DNA of 32,500 bases from Symbiodinium natans (lineage: Eukaryota > Sar > Dinophyceae > Suessiales > Symbiodiniaceae), in NCBI GenBank assembly GCA_905221605.1, contig CAJNDS010000369.1, positions 565,001-597,500 of the forward strand. Reading direction: 5' to 3'. The notes under the pieces are model-generated. The model was not told the origin of the DNA, ran no database searches, and was given only the letters and a program-made list of their open reading frames with translations. Position numbers and translations under genes: made by a program. Positions 1 to 9,560 of the stretch are shown one piece after another. Within the stretch, counting starts at the first letter, position 1, and every line of letters starts with the position of its first letter.

Positions 1-83
1 TTTGGGGTTTAGGCTCTCTTGGAAAAGAGTGTTAAATTCTATTGACCAATTGGGTGATTTAGGGGAAAAGGGCCCGGCCATAG

Positions 84-3000
84 CACTTAACGAATTCTTC
101 CGAATCAGCCTGAGGAATGGTCGATCTATGTGTGATGCGTTCGTCCCTGTTGTTGGATTCCTGCTTGTTGCTGCCCTAGGGTTTAGGGTTTATAGGCTTC
201 AGGGTTCAGGGTACAAAGCAGCCCATGAACACAACAGCCCCAATGAAAGATCACCGGAAAGGCAAGTCGAGCGAGGCGGATGGGTTGGGAGCAGGTCTCA
301 GGGTCCGGGGATTGCGGCTGACGATTCGGGGTTCGAGGTATTGCGAGGTATTGCAAATCCAGACTTACTTCGCCAACAGATGAACTTTGAACTTGTTGTG
401 ATTCCTTGTTTTGTAGGTACGGCAGAATGAACTTCAACCTTTTTTATGCCTTGGCTATCGAGAAAACGGCACACTTAGCAGCAGGTGGAATGTCTGGGGC
501 CGAGGATGGATTGTGGAGTTTTCGTTGCGTGTCACCAGGTGGCTTCAGTACAGAACTGCGTCAAGTAAAGGGACAGCAAGTGCCCCTCAGAAAACCCTAA
601 ATACAAGGTTTAGGGTTGAGAGTTTAGGGCTTAGGGTCTAGAGTTTAAGGTGTAAAGTTTAGGGTTTAGGGTTTAAGGTTCAGGAATACGCGGACATCCT
701 GCCCCACCCACAGCATTTTCCAGCATGCTGTTGGGGACCCTGGGATCCCCAGTCCTCCAGTGCATTCGAACTCGAAATGAGGGTTTTGGGGTTTTGGGTT
801 GAGGGTTGAGGGTCTTGGGGTTTTTGTTGAGGGTTGAGGGTTTTGGGGTTTAGGGAAATGGGTTCATGAGGCCAGCGTCCACAGCTTTGGCATCCCGAGT
901 TGTGAGTTGTGGTTCCGGGTTTAGGGTTTCGTAAATTTCAGGCTTTGACGGGTTGAAGACAAGGGTACCCGGGGTTTCGGATTTCACCCCCCCCCCCGCC
1001 AAGCTGCTGGAGTCTAGGGCTTCGACCCAAAACATCCTGCAACGCCCTAAGCCCTAAAGCCACGTGCCCCCATCCCAAACCCCGGACATTCATCCCGAAC
1101 TCCCAGTTTCTTACTCGATGTGCTCTGTTTCTTGAGGGGCCTTGGCCCCCTAAACCCCCGAACTCCGCATAGTTATAAGTCCTAAAAGGGCCCTCGAGAC
1201 AGCTTCAACACCCTGAGCCTTCAACCCCAACCCTAAGCCCGAACCCCCGAAAAGCTTCAGCCCTTTTGGCTGCACCACGCCCGCGGAACCTGCCAACTTA
1301 TGGGGGCATCCTATAAGCGCTACATCTTAAATCGTATCCAAACCGTCGTAGTGACCCTGTCGAGCTAAACCCCGCTGAACCTTCAACCCTCGAAACCGTG
1401 GCCAGGGCTAAGGAGCCGCTGAAGACGAGACTGCGAAGGCTCTTCTGTATAGGGTTTGTGGCTGTAAGATGTAGCGATTTTTAGCGATTTCTATGGTAGA
1501 GGTACATGAATCAAGGGTACCGCGTTTTGAGGATTTGGGGTTTAGGGTGTGGACTTCAAGATGTTATTACAGTTGTATGTGTGTGTGTCTGCTAATCGCC
1601 CATCACATGTATCCCACTGGTTGCCAAAGGGTTATTGGGGCTCGCCTTGGAGGATTGTTGTTTGCTGCTTCTGTCGATTTGCGTCGGCTGTGGCATGCTC
1701 GTGAGGGCTCAGGCGAATAGGCACAGAGATGTTCCGATGAATCGTCGGCTTTTGTGCCTAAACCCTAGGCCCTAAACCCTAAACTCTAAACCATCCGCAG
1801 CCATCCCACACCCCCAGGAGTCCTGCAGGCCGGACGACTTCCGAACAACCCTTTCAGCGACAGCCTTCTCCAAAATGTCTCCAAACCCCCAGAAGACCCG
1901 ACCCAAGAAGCCCAAAGCCCCAAAGAAGCCTAAAACCCTAAACCCTAAACCCTAAACCAAAAAAATCTCTCCCTAAGCTCCCTGAGGTGTCTGGGAGCCT
2001 TCTGCCTCAGGCCACTTTGCGTGTGGTTTGTTGCACTTTTGGGCGTTCCTACAGTTTAGGGTTCAGGGTGGGTTTAGGGTTTTTAGGGCATAAGGCCAAA
2101 CGGGCAAGCTGCAAGCCTCAGACAATCTGAAGACGCTGTTCTTTGACTCCAGTGGTACGTAGCGCTTCGAACCCTCAACTGCCTCAACACACCTACAGTA
2201 GCAAAAAGAGCCTTTGCAGAAAGCAGCTCCTCGGCTTTTGTTGGGAGACTGAGAGGTAGAGAGTGGGGCCACTTGCCACACTACTGGTGCCCGGAGAACT
2301 CGGGCTTCGGGTCTTAAAGGGTCCGGAGTTTATGACGAGTGTCCTAGATGTGCTAGCAGTTTAGGGTTTCGGGTTTATAAGGGTTTATGACGAGTGTCCT
2401 AGGCCAAGGACCAGTTCAAGCAGTGCATGAAACTATGGAAGCACTTGTCGGTTATGAGCATAGGGCATGGCATCTCGAGAAAGCTGGTGACGGGAAAAGG
2501 AGGGGCTTGGCGTTGTTTGCATGTCGCCGTCATGGGTCGGACCTCCTGGAGGGCCACATGGACCCTAAACGGGTTCGTGGTTCACATACCTTACTAGGGG
2601 TTATAATATTAAAGGGCGTGAGAATTTTACCCAAGAAATTCCAAGTGAGCTTAGCTGCTTTGTGGGAGTGCGCAGCCGGGAATTGGAGATGAAAGAGGCT
2701 CCCGCTGCAGGTCCGAGTGCGACCTTTCCCCCCGAAACCATACCGGGAGGGGTTATGGCAGCCCCATCTGAGGTTCACGGGTACAACAGCCCGAGGCGAG
2801 AAGTCCCCCCAGAACATGTCGCTCATCATAGCTAGCTAGTAGGCGCAAGGGGCCCCCCCCCCCCCCCCCGGCACTGCCATCTCCCAGATAGAGCCCTGCG
2901 AGACAGGCTGCGACAGTCTTGCTGCAAATGCCCGCAGTGCCGGTGCTGCGCCACCGGCTCAGTACTTGGGAACCCAACGAACCCTAAAATGGGGTCACGT

Positions 3001-3810
3001 ACCCCTATAGTAACTCCGGAGCTGAATGAGTGCACGTTACACTTTTTGGGATACTATACTCCACTATAAAAATGAAAGTGTACGCCACTTTTTGGGGGCT
3101 TATGAACTTAGCAACTAAGAGTACTAGAGCAGGGTATATGATGAACCCTTTTAGGGTTCATTTGGTCCTTAAGGATCAGGGGTGTAATTCCGATTAAGGT
3201 AGGTCTGTGAACCAAAAAATCTTTCAGGGTTAGAGTTTAGGGTTTAGGGTTTGGGGTTTATGGTTTTGTGTTTAGGGTTTAGGGACTCGGGTTTAGGGTT
3301 TAGGGTTTAAGGTTTTCACTTGGTCCAAGCGGGTGGGGGGATGCAGCGCAGTTCGACGCAGGACTTGGGCTTTTTGGCTTCGGGTTTTGTGCTCAGGGTT
3401 TTAGGGGTTTTGGGGGTTAGGGTTTTGGGGTTCAGGGTTTAGGGTTTAGGGTTTAGGGAATCCTACAGCCGCTTAGTAACTTAGGCAAGGCGTCTCAGGC
3501 TCATTTAGAGCGATCTTGTGGACACAGGGCGTCTCCGGCCTCCTACCTCAGTCGGGGGATGACAGGATATTTCGAGGGGCCGGGCTAGTTGATATCGCCG
3601 TTTCGGGTAAGTAAGTCTATTTGTTTGATTCTTGAAGTTCCTGAATCATATTGTACTGGGAACATGTAGACTGGAAGGAACCCTAAACCCTAAACCCTAA
3701 ACCCTAAACCCTAAACCCTACACCCCAAGCTGCCATTCCAAGGTTTATACCATGCCATGCTGCTACTGTTGCGTGCCCGATCAGATGATCAAGAAGCCGG
3801 GGGCCCTGAA
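84..3810 (+). CDS. Exon run 1: unrecognised multi-exon protein gene (partial)
   Basis: Fourteen short open blocks join with matching phase: 84-180, 417-530, 724-782, 876-918, 1406-1453, 1829-1916, 2011-2053, 2199-2255, 2403-2535, 2676-2817, 2888-2961, 3174-3198, 3528-3606 and 3743-3810, about 356 codons. Most start after AG and stop before GT; 1916 needs a GC donor and the end at 530 is uncertain. Good junctions are the acceptor before 417 (CCTTGTTTTGTAG) and the donor after 3606 (GTAAGTAAG). Visible peptides include YGRMNFNLFYALAIEKTAHL, a lysine/proline-rich stretch in 1829-1916, and IEPCETGCDSLAANARSAG. No domain is recognised. Introns hold telomere-like repeats and two inverted-repeat introner copies (2536-2675, 2962-3173). 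Some exons are open in a second frame, so individual frames are less certain than the overall pattern. 5' end lies outside the window. Confidence 0.45.
2328..2402. repeat. 20 bp direct repeat flanking a small telomere-like insertion
   Basis: GTTTATGACGAGTGTCCTAG occurs at 2328-2347 and again at 2383-2402. Between them lie 35 bases containing TTTAGGG-like heptamers. The second copy ends with the AG used as acceptor for exon 2403-2535. A long target-site duplication is the simplest reading. Confidence 0.6.
2536..2675 (+). other. Intron containing left half of an introner-family element
   Basis: The intron begins GTCGGACCTCCTGG and continues as a diverged copy of the dispersed inverted-repeat family (GGACCCTAAACGGGTT, then TTCACATACCTTACTAGG). 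The 3' half has no clear element end and the intron closes at GCGCAG. Joining 2535 to 2676 keeps an open frame. Confidence 0.4.
2852..2870 (+). repeat. Poly-C run in the polypyrimidine position of an intron
   Basis: About 18 C residues lie shortly before the acceptor CATCTCCCAG at 2878-2887. Similar C runs precede acceptors near 22587 and 8062. Confidence 0.7.
2962..3173 (+). mobile_element. Introner-family inverted-repeat element acting as an intron
   Basis: The left end is GTACTTGGGAACCCAACG followed by AACCCTAAAATGGGGTC; the right end is AGGGTTCATTTGGTCCTTAAG. These are inverted copies of each other and match the family ends elsewhere in the window. The outer GT and AG coincide with the splice sites of a phase-consistent junction: exon 2888-2961 ends with two bases of a codon and exon 3174-3198 supplies the third. 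The interior carries a second small inverted repeat (TTACACTTT ... AAAGTGTA), perhaps a nested insertion. Confidence 0.5.
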
Positions 3811-3986
3811 GTGTTGAGGGGGGGGGGGGGGGGGGGTTTAGGGTTTAGGGTTTAGGGTTTAGGGTTTAGGGTTTAGGGTTTAGGGTTTAGGGTTTAGGGT
3901 TTAGGGTTTAGGGTTTAGGGTTTAGGGTTTAGGGTTTAGGGTTTAGGGTTTAGGGTTTAGGGTTTAGGGTTTAGGGCCCTGAAGTG
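3801..3986 (+). repeat. Twenty-unit TTTAGGG array flanked by a 13 bp direct repeat
   Basis: Positions 3837-3976 are twenty uninterrupted TTTAGGG units, preceded by a G run (3818-3836). The sequence GGGCCCTGAAGTG is present at 3801-3813 and again at 3974-3986. The first copy spans the end of proposed exon 3743-3810 and its donor GTGTTG. This is the layout expected when telomeric repeats are added at a staggered break, or when an intron is gained with a target-site duplication. Confidence 0.75.
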
Positions 3987-4447
3987 GGGGGGGAGCTTGG
4001 ATTTGGGGAATTTGGAGGTTGAGCCATTGCAGCTAGAAGCGCTGTGAGTTGGGTTCCAAGCGCTTCTTTGGTTTTAGGGTTTAGGGTTTAGGGTTTAGGC
4101 TGTTTAGGGATCCAAGATCTACTTTCGGACTCTGTAAGAGGGATCAAGCCGGGGGTGGTTGGCCTTGGGAGGGCTCTGCTTGTGCAGAGCTACATACATA
4201 GAAGTTGGGGGAGGGGGTGTTGGGGTTTAGATTTTGGGGATCTAGGGTCCCGGGGCATAGGGTCCAAGACCCCTCGCAAAGCAATCTGTAACAAAGGCTG
4301 CAAAGCTCCTAGAAGGTCCTAGAACCCTCTTCCCCCAAGACCCTCAGCCCCCTCCCTCCCCTCACCCAAACCCTAAACCCGAAACCCTAAACCCTAAACC
4401 CTAAACCTTAAACCCTAAACCCTAAACCCCACACCCCGCTTTGCCAG

Positions 4448-4559
4448 GGAGGTTCTCATCGCGCGCCTGCGCGGCACCGGCTCCGGGAAGAACGTGAGCA
4501 TGGCACTGGTGGAGGTGGCAGGGGTCCTCCCTCCGGCCCCCCAAATGAGCCCCAAAAGG
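4448..4559 (+). CDS. Candidate exon, unrecognised protein
   Basis: This block follows CCCTAAA repeats and the acceptor CCGCTTTGCCAG and ends at GG|GTTTAGGG. The frame starting two bases in is open for its whole length and reads EVLIARLRGTGSGKNVSMAL, then a proline-rich tail. GTGSGKN resembles a phosphate-binding loop, but nothing else of an ATPase is visible, so no function is assigned. A second frame is also open. Confidence 0.4.
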
Positions 4560-4655
4560 GTTTAGGGTTAGGGTTTAGGGTTTAGGGTTTAGGGTTTAGG
4601 GTTTAGGGTTTAGGGTTTAGGGTTTAGGGTTTAGGGTTTAGGGTTTAGGGTTCAG
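4560..4655 (+). repeat. TTTAGGG array at intron 5' side
   Basis: Near-perfect heptamers directly follow the proposed exon 4448-4559, so the first GGTTTAGGG would serve as splice donor. Confidence 0.8.
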
Positions 4656-4671
4656 GGCTTATGGTTTTGGG

Positions 4672-5200
4672 GTTCAGGGTTAAGGTTTAGGGTTTCGGGG
4701 TTTATGGTCCGTATACTATACCTCAATAGGGATTCGGGTTTAGGAGGGTTTGGGGTTAAAGGTTTCGGGCTTCATGGTCCATATACCTCAATAGGGATTA
4801 AACGGGTTTAGGCTTATGGTTTCGGGGATTGTGGTTCAAAAGCCTTCAAAGGGATGGACCGGGTTTGGGGCTTATGGTTTCGAGGTTTACGGTGCGTATA
4901 CCTCAGAAGGGATGAAACGAGTTTTGGGTTTATGGTTTTGGGGTTTACGGTGCCTATACCTTAATAGGGATGAAACGGGTTTGGGACTTATGGTTTGTTG
5001 TGCACTGCATATACCTTAATGGGGATTGAACGGGCTTCGGGTTAAGGTTTCGGGGTTTGCGGTGCAAAAACCTTGATAGGGATTAGGCGGGATTTGGGTG
5101 CATGTTTTCGGGGTTTATAGACCTTAATAGGGGTTAAACGGGCTTAGGGTTTATGGTTTCGGGGTTTATGGTCCATATTTCTTGTAGGGACTATCGTTTT
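4672..5200 (+). repeat. Minisatellite of about nine 55-65 bp units derived from the introner interior
   Basis: Units share GGTTTATGGT, then CCATATACCTTAATAGGGAT and AAACGGGTTT. This is the inner part of the dispersed inverted-repeat family (compare 17810-17850 and 22080-22110), amplified in tandem and diverged. It ends in a fragment of the family's right end (TCAGGGTTCATTTGGCCCC near 5218). No gene is seen in it; the 67-residue ORF over it is repeat translation. Confidence 0.65.
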
Positions 5201-5303
5201 TTCGGTGTAGATGATGTCAGGGTTCATTTGGCCCCAACGCATGGGGTCTTGGGTACTCGCGGCTTCAGCGCTGCGCAGATGTACAAGTATTTGGTTAAAT
5301 GGT

Positions 5304-5413
5304 TAAACCCTAAACCCTAAACCCTAAACCCTAAACCCTAAACCCTACACCCTGAACCCTGAACCCTGAACCCTAAACCCTAAACCCTAAACCTTAACCC
5401 TAACCCTAAACCC
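5304..5413 (-). repeat. CCCTAAA array with CCCTGAA and CCCTACA variants
   Basis: Heptamer array on the 3' side of the intron before candidate exon 5446-5540. Confidence 0.8.
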
Positions 5414-5445
5414 CCCTCTGTGGCCTGTGGCTTCGAGAAGTTGAG

Positions 5446-5540
5446 AGTCGTGGGTAGTGCTCACGGTGGTCCATGGAAGTGTCTTGTGTTGTTGGCCGGA
5501 GCCTTGTTGTTTGGAGCATGCTCTATCCTAAGCATGTCTA
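5446..5540 (+). CDS. Candidate exon encoding a hydrophobic segment
   Basis: The open frame reads VVGSAHGGPWKCLVLLAG and continues ALLFGACSILSMS, a stretch long and hydrophobic enough for one membrane helix. It lies between CCCTAAA repeats on the left and TTTAGGG repeats on the right, the usual exon setting here. Acceptor TTGAG and donor A|GTGTGGG are plausible but not strong. The phase fits exon 4448-4559. Confidence 0.4.
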
Positions 5541-5874
5541 GTGTGGGTTTAAGGTTTAGGGTTTAGGGTGCAGGGTTTAGGGCGCAGACTTCTGAGCATC
5601 ACTCCCTTCTCTCGTACGCTTGTACCCAAGTCTGTTCGGTATCATTTTATACCCCGGGAAACTAGAACATCCTTATAAACAGACCCCAAAAAAGGATTTT
5701 GGGTTTAGGGTTTAGGGTCCCAAAATATGGAGGCCGTAATTCCAGGAAACACCCCTGAACCGCCAACCCTAAACCCTAAAAATCTCTTGAGGGACCTCAA
5801 CCCTAAACACACCTCAAAAACACCCTAAAGCCCTCACCCCTTGAAAAACCAAAAGCCCTACAATGTCCTAGAAA

Positions 5875-6030
5875 CCTTGTAAGCCCTTGGTAGCCCAGTG
5901 GTACCCTTTACCCTTTTTAGGGTTCAAGGTTCCACCCTAAACCCTAAACCCTAAACCCTAAACCCTAAACCCAAAAACGGGTGCCCTTGTTATGATATGG
6001 TTGCTGGGCTACCAAGAGCCCTTATAATCC
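5875..6030. repeat. Inverted-repeat element with a CCCTAAA array in its loop
   Basis: The left arm CCTTGTAAGCCCTTGGTAGC is matched by the reverse complement of CTGGGCTACCAAGAGCCC near 6004-6021, with shared core CTTGGTAGCCCAG. Between them lie GTGGTACCC and a CCCTAAA array (about 5935-5971). A fragment of the left arm recurs near 10948-10963 (CTTGGTACTTCAGTGG). Confidence 0.6.
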
Positions 6031-6042
6031 AAGTTAAGTTAA

Positions 6043-6127
6043 GCCTTGGTCCCCACTGAAGGAGACGCTGTTGGCGGACCGCGAGCGCATGGCCGCCTTT
6101 AAGAAGAAGTGGCCCCGGACCTCAGCT
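6043..6127 (+). CDS. Candidate exon rich in Lys/Arg
   Basis: After AAGTTAAG the frame reads PWSPLKETLLADRERMAAFK and continues KKWPRTSA before GTCTAGG. If the exon ran six bases further it would hit an in-frame TAG, so the donor at 6128 is preferred. No domain is recognised. Confidence 0.4.
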
Positions 6128-6232
6128 GTCTAGGTTTCCCTATAGGGTTTAGGGGTTTAGGGGTTTAGGGTTTGGGGGTTTGGGGTTTAGGGTTTAGGGT
6201 TTAGGGTTGAGGGTCTTAGGGTTCAGGGTTTA

Positions 6233-6318
6233 GGGTGCTATCCATTGTTTCCAGATGCTTTGCGAAGGTTTTTCAGGGTGCTATCCATTGTTTCCAGATG
6301 CTTTGCGAAGGTTTTTCA
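6233..6318 (+). repeat. Exact 43 bp tandem duplication containing a candidate micro-exon
   Basis: The 43 bases at 6233-6275 are repeated at 6276-6318. Each copy holds CCATTGTTTCCAG, then 13 bases ATGCTTTGCGAAG, then GTTTTTCAG: an acceptor, a 13-base exon and a donor. One copy (6255-6267 or 6298-6310) would link exon 6043-6127 to 6385-6443 in frame; including both would not. Confidence 0.7.
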
Positions 6319-6384
6319 GCCCCAAACCCTTCTAAACTCTTCACGGGTCTCTCTTGATGCCTTTTGCCGCTGCGTTTGGCTCAG

Positions 6385-6443
6385 ACTTGAACAGCCGCGG
6401 AACACCTACCAGCGGCACCGAACCGAATATTCAGGAGCTTAGG
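6385..6443 (+). CDS. Candidate exon, unrecognised protein
   Basis: The acceptor GCGTTTGGCTCAG is followed by a frame reading LNSRGTPTSGTEPNIQELR and ends at AGG|GTTTAGGG. The telomere-like repeat supplies the donor. Confidence 0.4.
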
Positions 6444-6647
6444 GTTTAGGGTTTAGGGTTTAGGGTTTAGGGTTTTAGACAAGCTCTCCAACCATCCATC
6501 TGCATCCCATTATTACTTTGTCCGATTCGCATGGCTGTCACGAAAAGATGAACCCCTAAACCCAAAACCCAAGACCCAAAACCCAGAACCCAAAACCGTA
6601 AACCCTAAACCCTAAACCTTCAACCCTAACCTACAACCCCCAAACAG

Positions 6648-6690
6648 ACCAGGGGTCCGTAGAGGGGAACCTTTGGTGTAACAACGGCCG
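6648..6690 (+). CDS. Candidate short exon
   Basis: The acceptor CCCCCAAACAG follows CCCTAAA-type repeats. The frame reads QGSVEGNLWCNNG before CG|GTGCCG; a donor at 6699 (G|GTAGAT) is an alternative. Confidence 0.3.
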
Positions 6691-7128
6691 GTGCCGAGGT
6701 AGATTTAGGACGAGAAAAGCAGGAAGGGTTTTAGGGGTTTAGGGTTTAGGGGTTAGGGGTTAGGGGGGCTGCTCGGTAGGCCCTGGGGACATGTCGTATT
6801 GACCTTATTGGGTTGACGGGGATCATCTGCACGAAATATTTCTCAGAGGTTTTAAGGGCCATCCGAGTATTTTGCCCTCCTAGTTGACATTTCATGCTAC
6901 GCTCGCGCATAAACGCGTCTTGGTCATGGGTTGGCGATGCAGAACCCTTCGTTGCTGGCCAATATGTTGTCTTCTGCCTGCATACCTACCTCTCCTCTTT
7001 CGTGAAGCTGCTCCATGCCGTCTGCCTCTTTCTGCTTTTGAACAGGGGGTTAAGACCCGTTTGTGGCATGAGTTTTGTGATGTGAGGCCATCTTATGGAC
7101 TTTCGGCTATAAACCCTAAACCCTACAG

Positions 7129-7307
7129 TTTGAAGTGTTCTTTGGTCGCCTTAGGCTGCCACGGCTTTTCACGCCACACGGCGACCGTCCAGTGGCAATA
7201 CTACCAACTGCAACTGCGAGACTCCGACAAATGCACCTTCTGTCGTTTTGCTCTCGTTCTCTCATTTCACTGTCTCCGCTCTGGCTCACGTGGAAATTAG
7301 AAGCACC
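7129..7307 (+). CDS. Candidate exon, two competing frames
   Basis: The acceptor CCCTAAACCCTACAG precedes a 160-180 base open block. One frame starts FEVFFGRLRLPRLFTPHGDR and runs to the introner copy at 7308; another reads ATVQWQYYQLQLRDSDKCTF and stops at TAG near 7298. Which is coding cannot be told from the window. Confidence 0.35.
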
Positions 7308-7395
7308 CCTTGGGGACCGAACCCTTAAAGCGTTTACGGTTCATGTACCGTATCCAGCGTAGATGACCGCAATTTTAGGCTCGTTTGGTCCCCCC
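7308..7395 (+). mobile_element. Introner-family copy, right end decayed
   Basis: It starts CCTTGGGGACCGAACCC and ends GCTCGTTTGGTCCCCCC; the interior (GGTTCATGTACCGTATCC, TAGATGACCGCAATTTTAGG) matches the family. It directly follows the open block 7129-7307, and CCCTAAA repeats follow its right end. Confidence 0.6.
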
Positions 7396-7464
7396 TAAAC
7401 CCTGAACCCTAAACCCTAAACCCCAAACCCCTGATGGGCTATGTGTGGCGGTACTTGTCGACAG

Positions 7465-7569
7465 GATGCAGCGGCTGGCCTCATGGGCTCTGCTGTCGCT
7501 GCCTGTGCTGTCGTCACAGGCAGAGCAGATACCCAAGGGTCTATCTTACCGCGTATCGTAGATACCTAG
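7465..7569 (+). CDS. Candidate exon, hydrophobic peptide
   Basis: After GTACTTGTCGACAG one frame reads DAAAGLMGSAVAACAVVTG and ends at TAG (7567-7569). A shifted frame reads MQRLASWALLSLPVLSSQAE, which looks like a signal peptide and would fit the phase of exon 7129-7307. Confidence 0.3.
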   Translation, partial: DAAAGLMGSAVAACAVVTGRADTQGSILPRIVDT

Positions 7570-8082
7570 ACCGAAATTTTTAGGGGCCCAAGCGCTTCCT
7601 TTGTAGTATTATTTTGCCGTGTGTGGGATACCCGATAGTCTTTTCTTGCACAGGACGGTAGCCCCAAACAACAGTATTCGACTCCATACTTTGAATAATT
7701 CAACACTGGCACCATGGCAAGGGTCACCAAAAGTAGCTTCGTAGAGTTTTATGTGGGTGCAGGGGTATGCTTTGGGAGTCGTTTGTTTTGTGATGCTGGA
7801 ACTTCTGGTCTGGGCGCTGGGGGGGGCGAGAAGGCTTTTCTCAGTCCCGCTTTCGCACTGCGTCAGAGGCGTGTATGTTGGGGAGGCATCGAGCACACCA
7901 AAACAGAAGGTTTCGCTCTGATGGAAAAGGGGGGGGGAGTATCTGCATACTCGGCCCCCCTTGGCATCTTGCAGACTAAAGGCACGAACTTACCGGCGAC
8001 CTTGCGACGAGATTTGTGTCAAACTCCCCCCCCTTGGCCCCCCCCCCCTTGCTCCCCCCCAAGAAGCCTCTGAAACGGCAAG

Positions 8083-8148
8083 GCTGCGACAGCCACGGAT
8101 GCGGACATTGAGGAGTTCTGGTTGTGGAACAGCAGGGCCAACACCTAA
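8083..8148 (+). CDS. Candidate terminal exon
   Basis: Poly-C tracts are followed by AACGGCAAG and a frame reading ATDADIEEFWLWNSRANT, closed by TAA at 8146-8148. The composition is protein-like; the acceptor is weak. Confidence 0.35.
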   Translation, partial: AATATDADIEEFWLWNSRANT

Positions 8149-8290
8149 TGATTCTTTAGGGTTTAGGGTTCAGGGTTTAGGGCTTAGGGTTGGAGCATAC
8201 CACCATTATGTATATCAACATCATTATGGAAGGGGATCTAATGTAGAGATGTCTGGTGTTATAGCCACCCTCAACCCTCAACCCCCCAAG

Positions 8291-8346
8291 AGCGCTTCGG
8301 CGCGCCCGATGTGAAGGTTTTTTCTCCAAGGCTTCTGGCCTCCTAA
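8291..8346 (+). CDS. Candidate exon with stop
   Basis: After CAACCCCCCAAG the frame reads RFGAPDVKVFSPRLLAS and ends in TAA. Confidence 0.3.
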
Positions 8347-8602
8347 ACTTGACCACCTCTCCTCGTTTAGGGTTGGTAGGGCTGACCTGAGAACCACCCC
8401 GTTTTTGTGGCGGGTTCCTAGTCTAAAACCCCTCCTCGGATTCTTAAGTATAACCTACAACAAAAAGTGGGGTTCTTAGGGCTTAGGGCTGAGGGCCTAA
8501 GGTCCTAATTCCTATACACCATCGAGAAGTCGATTGTCTGAATCTTGTAGAGATCATGGGCAAGAAGCCCTCAAGCCCAAGCCAAAGCCCCTGTAGACGC
8601 TA

Positions 8603-8689
8603 CCTGGGACCCTCTTTACCTACAGGTTTGTGGGTTATCTTTTAATTAAGGGTAGTTACTACTAAACTGCAGGTAGCTAGAGTCTCGGG
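8603..8689. mobile_element. MITE family 2, copy 1
   Basis: Left end CCTGGGACCCTCTTTACC TACAG, right end CTGCAGGTAGCTAGAGTCTC; imperfect inverted repeats of about 22 bp. The interior GGGTAGTTACTACTAAACTG is shared, in opposite orientation, with the copy at 9040. Confidence 0.65.
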
Positions 8690-8753
8690 AAAACCCTGTC
8701 GACAATTCCCCGCAACGCCTTGGGAATCCGAAGCCGGGTATATATTCTTGCAG

Positions 8754-8900
8754 CTGCAGGATATGCCTGGTGGGGTCTGCATGCTCCAGACGCGCTTCTT
8801 GCTCGCTGGCGCTCGGGGACGTGATTCAGACAAGCACAGGGAGGCACAGGGGTTAATTATAGGGCGTTGTGGAGTTTGGACGGTTTGTATACAATTATAG
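8754..8900 (+). CDS. Candidate exon, unrecognised protein
   Basis: A strong acceptor (TATATATTCTTGCAG) precedes 144 open bases: LQDMPGGVCMLQTRFLLAGA, then GRDSDKHREAQGLIIGRCG, ending at TAG 8898-8900. If terminal it gives 48 residues; a GT inside (GGAC|GTGATTC) could end it earlier. Confidence 0.45.
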   Translation: MQDMPGGVCMLQTRFLLAGARGRDSDKHREAQGLIIGRCGVWTVCIQL

Positions 8901-9039
8901 CGTTCTTAAGGGGCGGGGGTTAATGGGGGTAGGTACCTAGAAAAGCTTAGGGAGCCTTAGGGAGTAGTAGGGAGTATTAGGAAACCTTGGGTTATACACC
9001 CCCCTTGAACCCCCCTCCCTCAAAAACCCTATAATACTT

Positions 9040-9115
9040 CCTGGGACTCTGATTACCCACAGTTTAGTAGTAACTACCCTTCAGAACCCATGAAGCTGTA
9101 GGTAAAGAGGGTCCG
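9040..9115. mobile_element. MITE family 2, copy 2
   Basis: Ends CCTGGGACTCTGATTACC and GTAGGTAAAGAGGGTCC are inverted relatives of each other and of the copies at 8603, 18940 and 19697. Confidence 0.6.
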
Positions 9116-9116
9116 T

Positions 9117-9227
9117 GATCCGCGAGATCTGAGGAGACGTGTGAAGTTGGAGCTCTGCCTGCTAGGTGCCGTTCCCGTACCCGGACGTGGACCGGGAGCA
9201 GGGCATTTGTCGGAAGCTGAAGGCACG
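9117..9227 (+). CDS. Candidate exon
   Basis: The open frame reads DPRDLRRRVKLELCLLGAVP and ends before ACG|GTGATCCC, which leads into a C-rich tract. The acceptor is unclear because the block abuts the MITE at 9040-9115. Confidence 0.3.
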
Positions 9228-9560
9228 GTGATCCCCCCCCCCCTCCCCCCCCACCCAAACCCCTTCGAAGGGGTTTGAGATAACATTGGCTTGTGATGCT
9301 CTGCGGACGCGGTGAACAAGCGAGAGAAAGAGGCCAGGAGAGCAAAGATCAAGTCGAGCAAGGTGTGTAGAGAGGGGCAGTGAGCGAGAGAGAGAGAGAG
9401 GTAGAAGTGCAAGTATTTTGCTTCCGCTTCCCAAGACCGGGGGATGAGATTGTTGTTTACTTTGTGTGTCTCCCTTGCTCTTCATGCCCGGCACAATAAG
9501 AAGAGAGAGAAAGAGAGAGATAGGAGAGACCAATATGATCAGACGGGCTAAGACGCGCAG

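Noticed and set aside
3837-3976. CRISPR-like regular repeats
   Set aside because: The heptamers are contiguous with no spacers, and no cas-like gene is present.
9074-9533. Minus-strand ORFs of 93-123 residues over GA-rich DNA
   Set aside because: Composed of Ser/Leu/Pro runs from GA and C-rich tracts; plus-strand blocks there look more protein-like.
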